DNA from: Ignavibacteria bacterium
GTDB taxonomy: Bacteria > Bacteroidota > Ignavibacteria > OLB7
Assembly: GCA_020635205.1 (NCBI GenBank)
Contig: JACKAE010000004.1
Span: 496,001 to 560,000 of the forward strand
Direction: 5' to 3'
DNA: 64,000 nucleotides
The position numbers and the translations under genes were made by a program. This document shows, piece after piece, positions 52,002-61,170 of the stretch. Each line of letters starts with the position of its first letter. Positions within the stretch are counted from its first letter, which is position 1. Below the pieces are notes generated by a model. That model was not told where the DNA came from, did no database searches, and saw only the letters and a program-made list of their open reading frames with translations.

Positions 52002-52328
52002 TCACCGAATGGATTCGCGAATCCACTCGAGATACGGCTCTGAACCGTAGGGAACCGGAAGTGCCAGCAGTTCAGGGAGACCGTAGGGGTGTAGCTCAAT
52101 CAGTCGATCGTGGAGTTCTGAATACCCCACTTGCGTTGTCTTAATCATCAGGAGAAGTTCGGCCTCATGCTGAACTTCTCCTTCCCACTTATAGATTGAC
52201 TGAACGTTCGGGATAATCGTACAACAGGCTGCTAAGCTCTCAGTAACCAGTGCTTCTCCAATCTTTACTGCCGTCTCTTGGTCTGGCACTGTTGTAAAAA
52301 GTACAGTTACGTTGCCTCCTTCTTCCAT
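52002..52328 (-). CDS. cutA: Divalent-ion tolerance protein CutA
   Basis: This 108-aa protein is a typical CutA1: TVLFTTVPDQETAVKIGEAL, then LAACCTIIPNVQSIYKWEGE, the core signature, then ELLLMIKTTQVGYSELHDRL and a C-terminal HPYGLPELLALPV with YLEWI. It forms trimers with a ferredoxin-like fold and is linked to copper and other divalent ion tolerance, although the exact role is debated. It starts 4 bp after the mscS-family stop, so it is probably co-transcribed with accA and the channel gene. Confidence 0.95.
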   Translation of the reverse strand: MEEGGNVTVLFTTVPDQETAVKIGEALVTESLAACCTIIPNVQSIYKWEGEVQHEAELLLMIKTTQVGYSELHDRLIELHPYGLPELLALPVPYGSEPYLEWIRESIR

Positions 52329-52332
52329 ACAG

Positions 52333-53502
52333 CTACCCTTCCGATACCGATTTCTTCTTTTTCTTCTTCCCCACTTCGACCGCTTCGTAAATGTTTACGT
52401 TCCCAATAACTCCATCAAAGCCTCCCTCAGACTTGAACTGCAACGTCCTGATTGGGAAGGGAATCTCAATTCCTTCTTCACGGAATCGCTTGTAGACTCT
52501 CTTCATTAACTCGTGCCGCGCAGCAAAGCGGTTCTCAACTTTGTCAACTTTTACGAAAGCTCTCATTGCGAGGGAAGAGTCAGCAAATGCTTGAAAGCGA
52601 ACTGCTGGAATTTCGTCGAGCACTCCCTCTACTTCCCCGTAAGCCCCCTTGACGATGTCAATAAGAACTTCCTCTACGTATGCTGGGTCGGTATCGTAAC
52701 TCACCCCAATGTTCAGCTCTATTGCAAGCTCCGACATTGGGAGATTGAAGTTGATAATGATACTCTCTGCCAACTTTTTGTTCGGTATGATTATCAGGTT
52801 ATTTGCCATCGTTCGCAACGTTGTTGTTCGCCAACTGATGTCGTGAACGAATCCCTCCTCACCACTTTGCAACTGCACATAATCTTCTAAGTGAAGCTGT
52901 TGAGAGAGAGTCATGTGAATCCCAGCGAACAGGTTTGCCAACGTATCCTGAAATGCAAGGGCAACAGCAAGTCCGCCAACGCCAAGAGCTGTGACCGCCG
53001 GAAGCAATGAGACATCGAAGAGAGAGAGAACAACAGCAATCCCGACCGCAAAGAAGACAAACGACACTACATATCGAATTAACGTGCTCCCCCCAATCCC
53101 CGCGCCGGACTGCTCAGAATACTTAGTAATTGCTTCGGAGACACCCCGAACAATAGCAACAGTAATCGACAAAATCAATACTGCCATTGTCAATTGCTCA
53201 GCAAGTCTTCGGTACTGCTCCTCCCAGTGGAGAGTTGGGATTGCCAAGATTGTCGCGATGAGAATCACCCACAACACTGTCTTCCGACGAAGTGTCTCTA
53301 AAATGATATCATCATAAAAATTGGCTGTCTTCTCGGTATACTTTTTCACTCTAACGAAAACAAGCTGACGAATCAGCAGCCCCACCAACAAAGCAAGCAG
53401 AAGCATCATCACTGCTTTGACGTAGGTTTCTGCTGTCACAGGCATTTCGCCAAAGATTGGCGTGATAACGTTGTCAAATATCGTCTGTAAAAGCTGTTCC
53501 AT
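52333..53502 (-). CDS. MscS-family mechanosensitive channel
   Basis: This 389-aa protein has four predicted helices in the N-terminal 160 residues, more than the three of E. coli MscS. The pore helix and beta domain carry the family signature VTALGVGGLAVALAFQDTLA, NLFAGIHMTLSQQLHLEDYV and NLIIIPNKKLAESIIINF. The C-terminal alpha/beta domain ends with a lysine-rich tail (VGKKKKKKSVSEG). It should release solutes on osmotic down-shock. It is encoded 4 bp downstream of accA and 4 bp upstream of cutA, so it lies in their transcript. Confidence 0.92.
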   Translation of the reverse strand: MEQLLQTIFDNVITPIFGEMPVTAETYVKAVMMLLLALLVGLLIRQLVFVRVKKYTEKTANFYDDIILETLRRKTVLWVILIATILAIPTLHWEEQYRRLAEQLTMAVLILSITVAIVRGVSEAITKYSEQSGAGIGGSTLIRYVVSFVFFAVGIAVVLSLFDVSLLPAVTALGVGGLAVALAFQDTLANLFAGIHMTLSQQLHLEDYVQLQSGEEGFVHDISWRTTTLRTMANNLIIIPNKKLAESIIINFNLPMSELAIELNIGVSYDTDPAYVEEVLIDIVKGAYGEVEGVLDEIPAVRFQAFADSSLAMRAFVKVDKVENRFAARHELMKRVYKRFREEGIEIPFPIRTLQFKSEGGFDGVIGNVNIYEAVEVGKKKKKKSVSEG

Positions 53503-53506
53503 ACAC

Positions 53507-54466
53507 TCAGTTTTCTATTGTTCCCCAAACACCAATCTTCCGGTATCGCTCTGACCGTTGTTCCAGCAACTTTTTCATCGGGAGTTTACGCAGTTCTTTC
53601 AACGACTTCAGTATTTGTTCCTTCACATTTTCGGCAGCAGTTCGGCTGTCCCGGTGTGCCCCTCCTACTGGCTCCTCGATTATATCGTCGGCAATACCAA
53701 GCTCTAAGTTATCCCGCGCGGTTAACCGAAGTGCTTCGGCAGCCTGTTCCTTGTAATCCCAACTCCGCCAAAGAATGCTCGAGCACGATTCAGGAGCAAT
53801 TACTGAGTACCAGGTATTTTCCATCATGAAGAGACGGTCTCCCATGCCGATACCGAGTGCTCCACCAGAAGCCCCCTCACCTATCACGATATTGATAATT
53901 GGTGTCTCCAGCCGAGCCATCTCCACAAGATTTCGCGCAATTGCTTCACCTTGCCCCCGCTCTTCAGCTTCGATGCCGGGATAGGCTCCCTGCGTGTCAA
54001 TCAAAGTGACAACTGGAAGGGAAAATTTCTCGGCAAGCTGCATTAAGCGCAAGGCTTTCCGGTATCCTTCTGGATTTGGCATTCCGAAATTTCTCTTCAA
54101 ATTTTCCTTCGTGTCGTGCCCCTTCTGGTGGCCAATCAACATTAGCTCAACACCCCCGATCCGGCCAAGACCACCAACAATTGCCGGATCATCCCGAAAG
54201 GATCGATCACCATGCAGTTCGATAAAGTCATCGCAGATCATGCCGACATAGTCGAGCGTAAGGGGACGCTCAGGATGGCGTGCAAGCTGCACTCGCTGCC
54301 ACCGCGTCAACTGCTCGTAGACATTCTTGCGGAGTCGCTCCACTTTCTCTTCGAGCACTGCAATCTCATCGTTAATGTCGAGTTGATCGGACATCGAGCG
54401 CATCTCCGCAATTTTCTCCTCCAACTCGATCACCGGTTTCTCAAAGTCAAGAATATATTTCGCCAT
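53507..54466 (-). CDS. accA: Acetyl-CoA carboxylase carboxyltransferase subunit alpha
   Basis: This 319-aa protein catalyses, with AccD, carboxyl transfer from biotin to acetyl-CoA, the first step of fatty-acid synthesis. The family features are MAKYILDFEKPVIELEEKI at the start, DRSFRDDPAIVGGLGRIGG, GHQKGHDTKENLKRNFGMPN, PVVTLIDTQGAYPGIEAEER, GEGASGGALGIGMGD and SVIAPESCSSILWR. The length matches E. coli AccA (319). No accD is present in the window. It lies in a chain with the channel and cutA genes downstream and the glycosyltransferase gene upstream. Confidence 0.97.
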   Translation of the reverse strand: MAKYILDFEKPVIELEEKIAEMRSMSDQLDINDEIAVLEEKVERLRKNVYEQLTRWQRVQLARHPERPLTLDYVGMICDDFIELHGDRSFRDDPAIVGGLGRIGGVELMLIGHQKGHDTKENLKRNFGMPNPEGYRKALRLMQLAEKFSLPVVTLIDTQGAYPGIEAEERGQGEAIARNLVEMARLETPIINIVIGEGASGGALGIGMGDRLFMMENTWYSVIAPESCSSILWRSWDYKEQAAEALRLTARDNLELGIADDIIEEPVGGAHRDSRTAAENVKEQILKSLKELRKLPMKKLLEQRSERYRKIGVWGTIEN

Positions 54467-54508
54467 AGTTGATAGGGATATCTCTTAGTCTTGTTGATCC
54501 TATTGATC

Positions 54509-56467
54509 TTAATGTACAACCTCTCTGGAAACTCCTTCCCCAACACTCTCAGTATAGTGTGGAGCGCGGAGTGAACTTACAATGATCTCGCAATCAAGCA
54601 TGAAAGAGCGATTCGCTTCATAATACCGCTCGATCTCCACGAGACTCTTCTCATCATGTATCTGATCGGAATAGACGGTTGCAGCTGAGAATACAGGCTC
54701 CGGCTCACCACTGTTCGAGGTGGCTCCCCGCACCAGTGGCCGTTGACCAATCAAACTTTGAAGCAATCCTTTTATCGTCAACTTCCCCTTCCCTCCAAAC
54801 ATTGTCAGGAAAGGGAAGAGAAATAGACAGACAAGTGCTAACAGTCGGTCAGTCAGTCTCTTCGTTAACGGAATTTTCTGCCGATACGGTTCTGGAACAT
54901 AGCTGTGGCGCACTGATCCTGTCGCCATAATCTCCCCCCCAACCCCACCGTCACGAGCATCTCGCATCAAGTGAAACCGAACAGACTCACCAGCGCAGAG
55001 GCGCATGGCACTAATTGCCTCACCATATCCAATTTCGGAATCAATGACGAAGACATCGGTCAAACGATGCTCTCGAACTATTCGGGCAATGTTCTCGATT
55101 GAACCAATTCCTCCCTCCCCAACTTTGTCGAGGTGGCTGAACGTTGGAGTAATAATTCCAACAAGACTAACCGGACGCCCCAGCAACGTCTCCCTCAATC
55201 TATCACGGAGTGGTAGACTAAGCGATCCACCACTGATTACTGCTACCCGTCTGGCACTTTCACGACCGTAAGTTCTTCGATAGAGAAGAATCAGGAAACG
55301 GGCGGTAAGTCCAACGAAGGCACTAATGCCAGTAGTTGCCAAAACGATACCTCGACTGAATCGATATTCTTCAAAGAAGTATGTAAGCGTACTCAAGATG
55401 AAGAATCCGACAAGGTAGCCGAGAAGAGTTCGTGAAAGTCGCCCCGCGTCTACACCGTACCCACCTGAAGCGGCAATTGTGAGAATAAAGATCGTTGGTG
55501 GAGCCACAAAAACCCACGGCACTGCGTAGTCGGGAAAGTGTAGTTCCCCGATTACCAACAACGTCGAAATGATAAAGCCTACGAGAACGGCCCCAACGTC
55601 AATCGCAGCAAATGAAAGGGATGGGAAGAGGCGCTCGATCCTCGCGATTCCTCTGCGGAGAAGTATCCCGAGTCGCACTAAGAGGAGGAGAAAAGGACTC
55701 CGAAAGTGCTTTCGAGCGAAGATTTCCATCGCGTCGTAAAACATTCCGATTGAGTCGAGCGAACTTCTTCGAGTGCTCTCACCTCGAATATGAATAATTG
55801 ATGTCCCCGGATAGTACCAAACCTCCCACCCCTCCTTTCTCGTCCGCCAACAGAGATCAAGGTCTTCCCCATACATGAAGAAATCGGTGTCGAACCCACC
55901 AAGCTCGCGCAGCACAGAGGCACGGAAGAACATAAAACTACCGGAGAGGCTCTCTACTTGGCTTGTCGTATCATCACCAATCCAGCTTAGGTTATAGCCT
56001 CCAAAGAGTTTTGAGCGTGGAAAGAGTCTACTTAGACCAAAAACGCGGCTAAAGGCAGACCAAGGAGAGGGGAAACCACGTTTTGCAGCGGCATCAAGAG
56101 TTCCGTCGGGGTGAACGATTTTGCACCCAACTGCCCCAGCATTTGGGTGTTCGGCCATAAACTGGAGCATTTCGCGGAGCGTATCTTCCTGCACCACTGT
56201 GTCGGGGTTGAGAATCAGGATATACTCGCCCCGTGCATGGCTGATTCCGATATTATGTGCTCGTCCAAAACCGAGATTTCGATCTTGTGGGAGAGTTAAC
56301 ACCTCGGGGTAATCTCGCCCTAACAACTCCACGGCTCCATCGCTTGAAGCATTATCGACAACGATAATCTCCCCCTCAATTCCTGAGAGAGCACGATTCA
56401 ACGAAGCAATTGCGTTCAACAGCAAATCGCGAACGTTGTAGTTGACGATGATAATCGAAAGTTGCAC
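54509..56467 (-). CDS. GT2 glycosyltransferase fused to a degenerate polyprenyl-glycosylphosphotransferase-like region
   Basis: This is a 652-aa fusion. Residues 1-250 are a GT2 rhamnosyl/dTDP-type transferase (LSIIIVNYNVRDLLLNAIAS, VVDNASSDGAVELL, LILNPDTVVQ as the DxD-like site, GSFMFFRASVLRELGGFD and DLDLCWR). Residues about 285-395 are membrane helices. Residues 405-490 form a Rossmann-like region resembling the CoA-binding-like domain of WbaP/WcaJ enzymes. A final membrane segment (LLALVCLFLFPFLTMF) and RYYEANRSFMLDCEIIVSSL resemble the ends of polyprenyl glycosylphosphotransferases. The catalytic KFRSM and DELPQ motifs between them are absent. It probably acts in surface polysaccharide synthesis. 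Confidence 0.8.
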   Translation of the reverse strand: MQLSIIIVNYNVRDLLLNAIASLNRALSGIEGEIIVVDNASSDGAVELLGRDYPEVLTLPQDRNLGFGRAHNIGISHARGEYILILNPDTVVQEDTLREMLQFMAEHPNAGAVGCKIVHPDGTLDAAAKRGFPSPWSAFSRVFGLSRLFPRSKLFGGYNLSWIGDDTTSQVESLSGSFMFFRASVLRELGGFDTDFFMYGEDLDLCWRTRKEGWEVWYYPGTSIIHIRGESTRRSSLDSIGMFYDAMEIFARKHFRSPFLLLLVRLGILLRRGIARIERLFPSLSFAAIDVGAVLVGFIISTLLVIGELHFPDYAVPWVFVAPPTIFILTIAASGGYGVDAGRLSRTLLGYLVGFFILSTLTYFFEEYRFSRGIVLATTGISAFVGLTARFLILLYRRTYGRESARRVAVISGGSLSLPLRDRLRETLLGRPVSLVGIITPTFSHLDKVGEGGIGSIENIARIVREHRLTDVFVIDSEIGYGEAISAMRLCAGESVRFHLMRDARDGGVGGEIMATGSVRHSYVPEPYRQKIPLTKRLTDRLLALVCLFLFPFLTMFGGKGKLTIKGLLQSLIGQRPLVRGATSNSGEPEPVFSAATVYSDQIHDEKSLVEIERYYEANRSFMLDCEIIVSSLRAPHYTESVGEGVSREVVH

Positions 56468-56476
56468 GAAGTGAAT

Positions 56477-57040
56477 TTACGATTCTGCGGCGACCTTCGC
56501 AGCATCGAATACGCGATCGTGAACTTCGTCGATCCCCCCCACTCCGTATACTTCGCGTACCAGCTCACGATCTTGATAAAATTTCAACACCGGTTCGGTC
56601 TCCTGGCGGTAGACTTCCAAACGATGGTTAATCACATCTTCGGTATCATCATTCCGCCCGCGGGCTAACATCCGTTCAACAATTTCGTGTTGTGGGGCAG
56701 TTAGGTAGAGCACAGAGTCGATCCCTCTCCCCTGTTCGGCTAAGGCGCGCTCAAGGTCTTCAGCCTGAGATAAATTCCGAGGGTAACCGTCGAGGATAAA
56801 GCCGTTAGCATTCTCCGGCTCCTGGAGAGCTTCAACAACAATGGCAGTGGTTAGTTCATCTGGAACAAGTGCCCCACGATCCATGTACTCGCGCGCGCGC
56901 AATCCAAGTTCCTTCCCCTGTTGTAGTGCTGCCCTGAAAATTGCACCTGTTGAGATATGTGGAATGCCGAGACGAGCAGCAAGTTTTTCTGCCTGCGTCC
57001 CCTTTCCTACCCCTGGTGCGCCAAAAAAAATCAGATTCAT
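56477..57040 (-). CDS. adk: Adenylate kinase, short form
   Basis: This enzyme interconverts ATP + AMP and 2 ADP. The 187 aa contain the P-loop GAPGVGKGTQAEKLA, the AMP-binding ISTGAIFRAAL, and the DGYPRNLSQAE segment with catalytic residues. A short LID follows (MLARGRNDDTEDVINHRLEVY). The usual bacterial enzyme is about 214 aa with a zinc or hydrogen-bonded LID of about 40 residues. This one has the short-LID form found in some cyanobacteria, mycobacteria and Bacteroidota. It lies between frr and the glycosyltransferase gene in a tight minus-strand run. Confidence 0.93.
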   Translation of the reverse strand: MNLIFFGAPGVGKGTQAEKLAARLGIPHISTGAIFRAALQQGKELGLRAREYMDRGALVPDELTTAIVVEALQEPENANGFILDGYPRNLSQAEDLERALAEQGRGIDSVLYLTAPQHEIVERMLARGRNDDTEDVINHRLEVYRQETEPVLKFYQDRELVREVYGVGGIDEVHDRVFDAAKVAAES

Positions 57041-57125
57041 AACAATAACTATTCCACGTAGTTCTTATGGGTACTCTATCAAGACTGGTGAACCTACTCT
57101 CCCAAACTGGGATTAGTAGCTGACA

Positions 57126-57686
57126 TTACACTGTAAGAATTTCCTTCTCCTTCGCAGCAAAAACTTTATCGATCTCTGCAATGTACTTGTCGGTTAATGC
57201 TTGTACGCTACCCTCTCCATCACGACGTAAATCTTCGCTCAAGTGATCCTCTTTTTCTGCTTTCTTCAAGTGATCTATCGCATCGCGGCGAGCATTGCGG
57301 ACACCAACTTTCGAGTCCTCTGCAATTTGCTTCGCTTGCTTAGCAATCTCCCTCCTCCGCTCTTCGGTTAAGGCCGGAATTGAAAGGCGGATTATTTGTC
57401 CGTCGTTGTTCGGAGTCATCCCAAGGTTGGCCGCAAGGATTGCCTTTTCGATTGGTCCCAACATCGTTTTCTCCCACGGCTGGACAACAATTGCTGTTGC
57501 GTCAGGGGTAGAGATGTTCGCTACCTGCGAGAGTGGCGTCATAGCTCCGTAGTAGTCGACATTAACAGAGTCGAGCATGGAGACGGAAGCACGTCCCGTC
57601 CTGATTTTCGATAGGTCGATGTGCGCGTGATCCAAGGCACGCTTCATTCCCACTTCGGCCTCGTTCAATATAGTCTTGACTTCCAT
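57126..57686 (-). CDS. frr: Ribosome recycling factor
   Basis: This 186-aa protein splits post-termination ribosomes with EF-G. The whole sequence matches the family: a helical start, LSKIRTGRASVSMLDSVNVD, YYGAMTPLSQVANISTPDAT, PWEKTMLGPIEKAILAANLG, NNDGQIIRLSIPALTEERRR, VRNARRDAIDHLKKAEK and a C-terminal DKYIAEIDKVFAAKEKEILT. The length is normal (about 185). It follows pyrH by 85 bp, the usual pyrH-frr order in bacteria. Confidence 0.97.
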   Translation of the reverse strand: MEVKTILNEAEVGMKRALDHAHIDLSKIRTGRASVSMLDSVNVDYYGAMTPLSQVANISTPDATAIVVQPWEKTMLGPIEKAILAANLGMTPNNDGQIIRLSIPALTEERRREIAKQAKQIAEDSKVGVRNARRDAIDHLKKAEKEDHLSEDLRRDGEGSVQALTDKYIAEIDKVFAAKEKEILTV

Positions 57687-57770
57687 ACCTCGAGTAAATG
57701 CGTTGTTTCAGTTGTGTAGTGCAAATATATTATGCAAAGCTGAGTTCACATTCAATACATGATTCAGCGA

Positions 57771-58502
57771 TTATGCTGTTTCAGCAGTGACAGTTGTGCC
57801 GATATTCTCACCGAGGACTAACCGCTTCAAGTTGCCGGAAACATTCATATCGAACACAAGAATGGGGAGTCGATTTTCCTGACAGAGTGTGATAGCAGTA
57901 AGATCCATCACTCGCAGATTTTTCCGGTGAACTTCTGTATAGGTGACTGATGTATACCGTTTCGCATCTGGAACAACGCGAGGATCGGCATCATATATTC
58001 CATCAACTCCATTTTTCGCCATAATCAGAGCGTCGGCATTAATTTCAATTGCTCTGAGTGCCGCTGCAGTATCTGTCGTAAAGTAGGGATTGCCAGTTCC
58101 GGCTCCAAAAATCACAAAGCGCCCTTTCTCAAGGTGACGCATAGCGCGCCGACGAATGAACGGCTCGGCGATTTGCTCCATTTTAATCGCTGTCTGCAAT
58201 CGCGTTGTAATTCCGTGCCGCTCCAGGGCGCTCTGAAATGCAAGCGAGTTGATAACTGTCGCCAACATTCCCATGTGATCTCCGGTCACTTTGTCGATCC
58301 CCTCAGCTACCGCTTTCACCCCCCGGTAGATGTTTCCACCACCAATAACAATACCTACTTCTACTCCTAACTCGTAGATGCTCTTTATCTCTTCGGCAAA
58401 ACGGTCCAACATATCTGCGTCGATACCGTAGTCATCTTCCCCCATCAAGGCTTCGCCACTGAGTTTCAACAGAATACGTTTGAATCCGGGTTTTTCGGAC
58501 AT
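57771..58502 (-). CDS. pyrH: UMP kinase
   Basis: This 243-aa amino-acid-kinase-fold enzyme phosphorylates UMP. Motifs are FKRILLKLSGEALMGEDDYG, VGIVIGGGNIYRGV, DHMGMLATVINSLAF, RLQTAIKMEQIAEPFIRRRA, FGAGTGNPYFTTDTAAALRA and MAKNGVDGIYDADPR. The length is normal for PyrH. It starts after the terminator that ends the rpsB-tsf unit and leads pyrH-frr-adk. Confidence 0.97.
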   Translation of the reverse strand: MSEKPGFKRILLKLSGEALMGEDDYGIDADMLDRFAEEIKSIYELGVEVGIVIGGGNIYRGVKAVAEGIDKVTGDHMGMLATVINSLAFQSALERHGITTRLQTAIKMEQIAEPFIRRRAMRHLEKGRFVIFGAGTGNPYFTTDTAAALRAIEINADALIMAKNGVDGIYDADPRVVPDAKRYTSVTYTEVHRKNLRVMDLTAITLCQENRLPILVFDMNVSGNLKRLVLGENIGTTVTAETA

Positions 58503-58584
58503 GATCGGTTTTTTGGAGAATTTTGAATGAAATCAGGCAAAAGTACGAAAAAGAAATGAGTATAAATCGGGACGATACAACGAA

Positions 58585-58617
58585 AAACGCCACTGCACGC
58601 TTGGCACAGTGGCGTTT
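58585..58617 (-). terminator. Rho-independent terminator of the rpsB-tsf unit
   Basis: AAACGCCACTG (58585-58595) and CAGTGGCGTTT (58607-58617) form a perfect 11-bp stem. On the minus strand it ends in GTTTTTCG, a T run. It lies about 28 bp after the tsf stop and before pyrH. Confidence 0.88.
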
Positions 58618-58644
58618 CTCCTATTAGGTTGTCGAAAGAGGTCT

Positions 58645-59520
58645 TCAGGCTTCGGCTGACGTCGCTTCTTCAAGCGACTCACCTAAGTTGAAGCGAATAA
58701 AGCGGCGAACGGTCGCCCCCTCACTATGCTCCTTCATTACGTCGGCAATCCGCTTCGAAGAATCCTTCACGAAGGATTGCTCGAGAAGCGTGCTCTCCTC
58801 AAAAAACTTCTCAATCCGACCGTTAACGATCTTCTCAATAATGTCGGCTGGTTTGTTTTCGCCGGCAAGCTGTTCGCGGTAGATCTCCCGCTCTTTCTCG
58901 ATTACCTCGTTGGTAAACTCGTCACGGCTAACGTGTGCGGGATTCATCGCAGCAACCTGCATTGCAATGTCGCGTGCAAGGCGGTCAGATTTATCGGTGT
59001 CGTCACCCGCACTTCCAAGCTCAACCAAAACAGCTAAGCGGGAACCGCCGTGAATGTAGTCCGAGATAAACCCGTCGTTCGACTCAATCCGCTCGAAACG
59101 ACGAATACCGATCCGCTCGGAGAACTTTGCCCGAAGCTCGTTCAACCCAGCCTCTACGGTGATGCCGTCGATATCAGCACTCATGAGTTCTGCCTCGCTC
59201 GCAGGATTGTTCTGCAAAACAACGTTTGCAATCTTCTCTGCAAAAGAACTGAACTCTGCATTGCGTGCAACGAAGTCTGTCTCGCAGTTAATCTCAACGA
59301 CTGCGGCACTCTTATGATCGTCGGCAACAGCCGTCGCAATCATTCCTTCGTCGGCAGCCTTGTCGGCTCGCTTTGCTGCCGTTGCTGCACCTTTCTTGCG
59401 GAGGATATCAATTGCCCCCTCCATATCACCGTTTGCCTCTTCCAGAGCCTTCTTGCAATCAGCCATCCCAGCTCCGGTACGCTCACGCAAATTCTTGATG
59501 TCTTCAAGAGTAATAGCCAT
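58645..59520 (-). CDS. tsf: Elongation factor Ts
   Basis: This 291-aa protein exchanges nucleotide on EF-Tu. The N-terminal UBA-like domain reads LRERTGAGMADCKKALEEAN and GDMEGAIDILRKKG. The core contains DKAADEGMI and AAVVEINCETDFVARNAEF, with dimerisation and coiled-coil parts later (VIEKEREIYREQLAGENKPA). The length is near that of E. coli (283). It lies 78 bp downstream of rpsB and is followed by a terminator. Confidence 0.97.
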   Translation of the reverse strand: MAITLEDIKNLRERTGAGMADCKKALEEANGDMEGAIDILRKKGAATAAKRADKAADEGMIATAVADDHKSAAVVEINCETDFVARNAEFSSFAEKIANVVLQNNPASEAELMSADIDGITVEAGLNELRAKFSERIGIRRFERIESNDGFISDYIHGGSRLAVLVELGSAGDDTDKSDRLARDIAMQVAAMNPAHVSRDEFTNEVIEKEREIYREQLAGENKPADIIEKIVNGRIEKFFEESTLLEQSFVKDSSKRIADVMKEHSEGATVRRFIRFNLGESLEEATSAEA

Positions 59521-59598
59521 AGTACTCAGCTTCTATTCTCGTTAAGTGATACTGTTATTCTTGATTCGTAGCTTTCACAAAAAACAGGCTCAGTGGCC

Positions 59599-60483
59599 TT
59601 AAGCACCTTCAGCTTTATTCCCAGCTTCGGTTGCAGCTACTTCAACGTCTGCACCCTGTGCTGCATCATCGCTCTGCTCATCATCACCTTTACGACGTGA
59701 GCGTGTGCGGCGGCGAGTCTTGATTGACTCTGCATCGACCTCATCAACTTCTTGATCTTTCTGCGACTCTTCAGCAGCGGCCATATCAGCGTCGTGCGCT
59801 TTGCTCGCCTCTTTCCCCATAATCACTGCGTCGGTAATCTCCTTGGAGATCAGCGCAATCGTCTTCAACGAGTCGTCGTTCGCTGGAATCGGATAGTCGA
59901 TCAATGTTGGGTCGACATTCGTATCCACAATTGCGAAGATCGGAATGCCGAGCGTTTTTGCCTCTTTCACTGCAAGGCGCTCCTTGCGAATGTCGACGAT
60001 GAAGAGAGCACCGGGTAAGCGATTCATATCGACGATACCACCGAGAACGCGGAGAAGACGATCCTTCTCACGGGAGAGCATCAGGCGTTCTTTCTTTGTC
60101 AAGTTGTCGGCAGTTCCATCCGCCTCCATCTTTTCAATCTGATCCAGTCGCTTCAGCGATTTGCGGATTGTTGAGAAGTTGGTCAGCATACCACCAAGCC
60201 AGCGTTCTACCACGTAGTTTGTTCCTGCTCTCAACGCCTCATCGCGCACTGCTTCGCGAGCTTGCTTCTTCGTGCCAACGTAGAGGATCCGCTTCCCTTC
60301 GGCAGCAATCCGTTCGGCAGCATTCTTTGCATCTTCAAGAAGAGCGTGCGTCTTCTTCAAGTCGATGATGTGAATCCCATTCCGCTTCATAAAGATGTAC
60401 TTCCGCATGCGCGGGTTCCATCGGCGAGAAAGATGCCCGAAGTGGGCACCGGCATTCAAAAGATCTTCAATTCGGACAGCCAT
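59599..60483 (-). CDS. rpsB: 30S ribosomal protein S2 with C-terminal extension
   Basis: The start at 60483 (MAVRIEDLLNAGAHFGHL) is chosen because GGAGG lies ten bases upstream; the longer reading from 60567 lacks homology at its start. The 294-aa protein carries the family blocks RRWNPRMRKYIFMKRNGIHI, ILYVGTKKQAREAV, VERWLGGMLTNFSTIRKSLK and PIFAIVDTNVDPTLIDYPIP. The usual S2 is about 240 aa. Here an extra 55-residue tail is rich in basic and acidic residues (TRRRTRSRRKGDDEQSDDA). It is the first gene of rpsB-tsf. Confidence 0.96.
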   Translation of the reverse strand: MAVRIEDLLNAGAHFGHLSRRWNPRMRKYIFMKRNGIHIIDLKKTHALLEDAKNAAERIAAEGKRILYVGTKKQAREAVRDEALRAGTNYVVERWLGGMLTNFSTIRKSLKRLDQIEKMEADGTADNLTKKERLMLSREKDRLLRVLGGIVDMNRLPGALFIVDIRKERLAVKEAKTLGIPIFAIVDTNVDPTLIDYPIPANDDSLKTIALISKEITDAVIMGKEASKAHDADMAAAEESQKDQEVDEVDAESIKTRRRTRSRRKGDDEQSDDAAQGADVEVAATEAGNKAEGA

Positions 60484-60598
60484 GTCCTTCCTCCAATTAA
60501 GGTTGTGTTGTGTTAGTACCTCTACCTCCGTCATCTCGATACCGCACATCCCGAATAATCGGGACACACACGGTCGATCAGGAGATATGTGTATGATT

Positions 60599-60626
60599 TC
60601 TCAAGTCACAGCAACTGTGCTTGAGA
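60599..60626 (-). promoter_or_regulatory. Hairpin in the rpsB leader
   Basis: TCTCAAG-T-CACAG (60599-60611) pairs with CTGTG-CTTGAGA (60615-60626) across CAA, with a single bulge. It lies between the rpsI terminator and rpsB. A smaller palindrome, TCCCGAATAATCGGGA, stands at about 60550-60565. Both would be in the leader of the rpsB transcript and could take part in S2 autoregulation; this is an inference. Confidence 0.35.
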
Positions 60627-60672
60627 TGTATTACGATTCCTTTACTCTCCGAGGCTCCGAAAAACAGAACGA

Positions 60673-60699
60673 CCGGATCAGCTTCAGTAGTTGATCCGG
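60673..60699 (-). terminator. Rho-independent terminator of the rplM-rpsI unit
   Basis: CCGGATCA (60673-60680) and TGATCCGG (60692-60699) form an 8-bp stem, extended by AACG/CGTT with small bulges. On the minus strand it is followed by GTTCTGTTTTTCGG, containing a five-T run. It lies about 45 bp after the rpsI stop. Confidence 0.8.
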
Positions 60700-60743
60700 G
60701 CCGTTCACCATTTCTAATAGCGGAGAGAGTTTCCGCTCTGAAC

Positions 60744-61130
60744 TTAACGCTTGGAGAACTGGAAGCGCTTACGAGCCTTCTTCTGGCCGTATTTCTTCCG
60801 CTCAACCATACGTGGGTCACGGGTCATGTGTCCACCCTTACGAAGTGGTGACCTCAACTCTTCGTCAATCGTGACTAAGACTCGAGCAATCGCATGACGG
60901 ATTGCACCGACCTGCCCCGAGCGGCCACCACCGTTTACGTTGGCGTGGACATCAAACTTGCCGAGCATTTCAACAGCTTCAAGTGGGCTGAGGGCGATCT
61001 TCCGATCAACCTCTTCAGGAAAATACTGCTCGAAGCTCCGCTTGTTCACCGTTACCTGTCCGCTACCTGGAGTCAAAAAGACTCTGGCAACAGCATTTTT
61101 GCGGCGTCCTACTTTAATTGTGTTCTGCAT
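60744..61130 (-). CDS. rpsI: 30S ribosomal protein S9
   Basis: This 128-aa protein matches S9 over its length: KVGRRKNAVARVFLTPGSGQ, FDVHANVNGGGRSGQVGAIR, HAIARVL and the basic tail RKKYGQKKARKRFQFSKR, whose C-terminal SKR reaches the P site. It follows rplM by 40 bp, the universal rplM-rpsI pair, and is followed by a terminator. Confidence 0.97.
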   Translation of the reverse strand: MQNTIKVGRRKNAVARVFLTPGSGQVTVNKRSFEQYFPEEVDRKIALSPLEAVEMLGKFDVHANVNGGGRSGQVGAIRHAIARVLVTIDEELRSPLRKGGHMTRDPRMVERKKYGQKKARKRFQFSKR

Positions 61131-61170
61131 AAATACGTTGCGTGACTATGCTGCTTATCGTGAGACGTTT

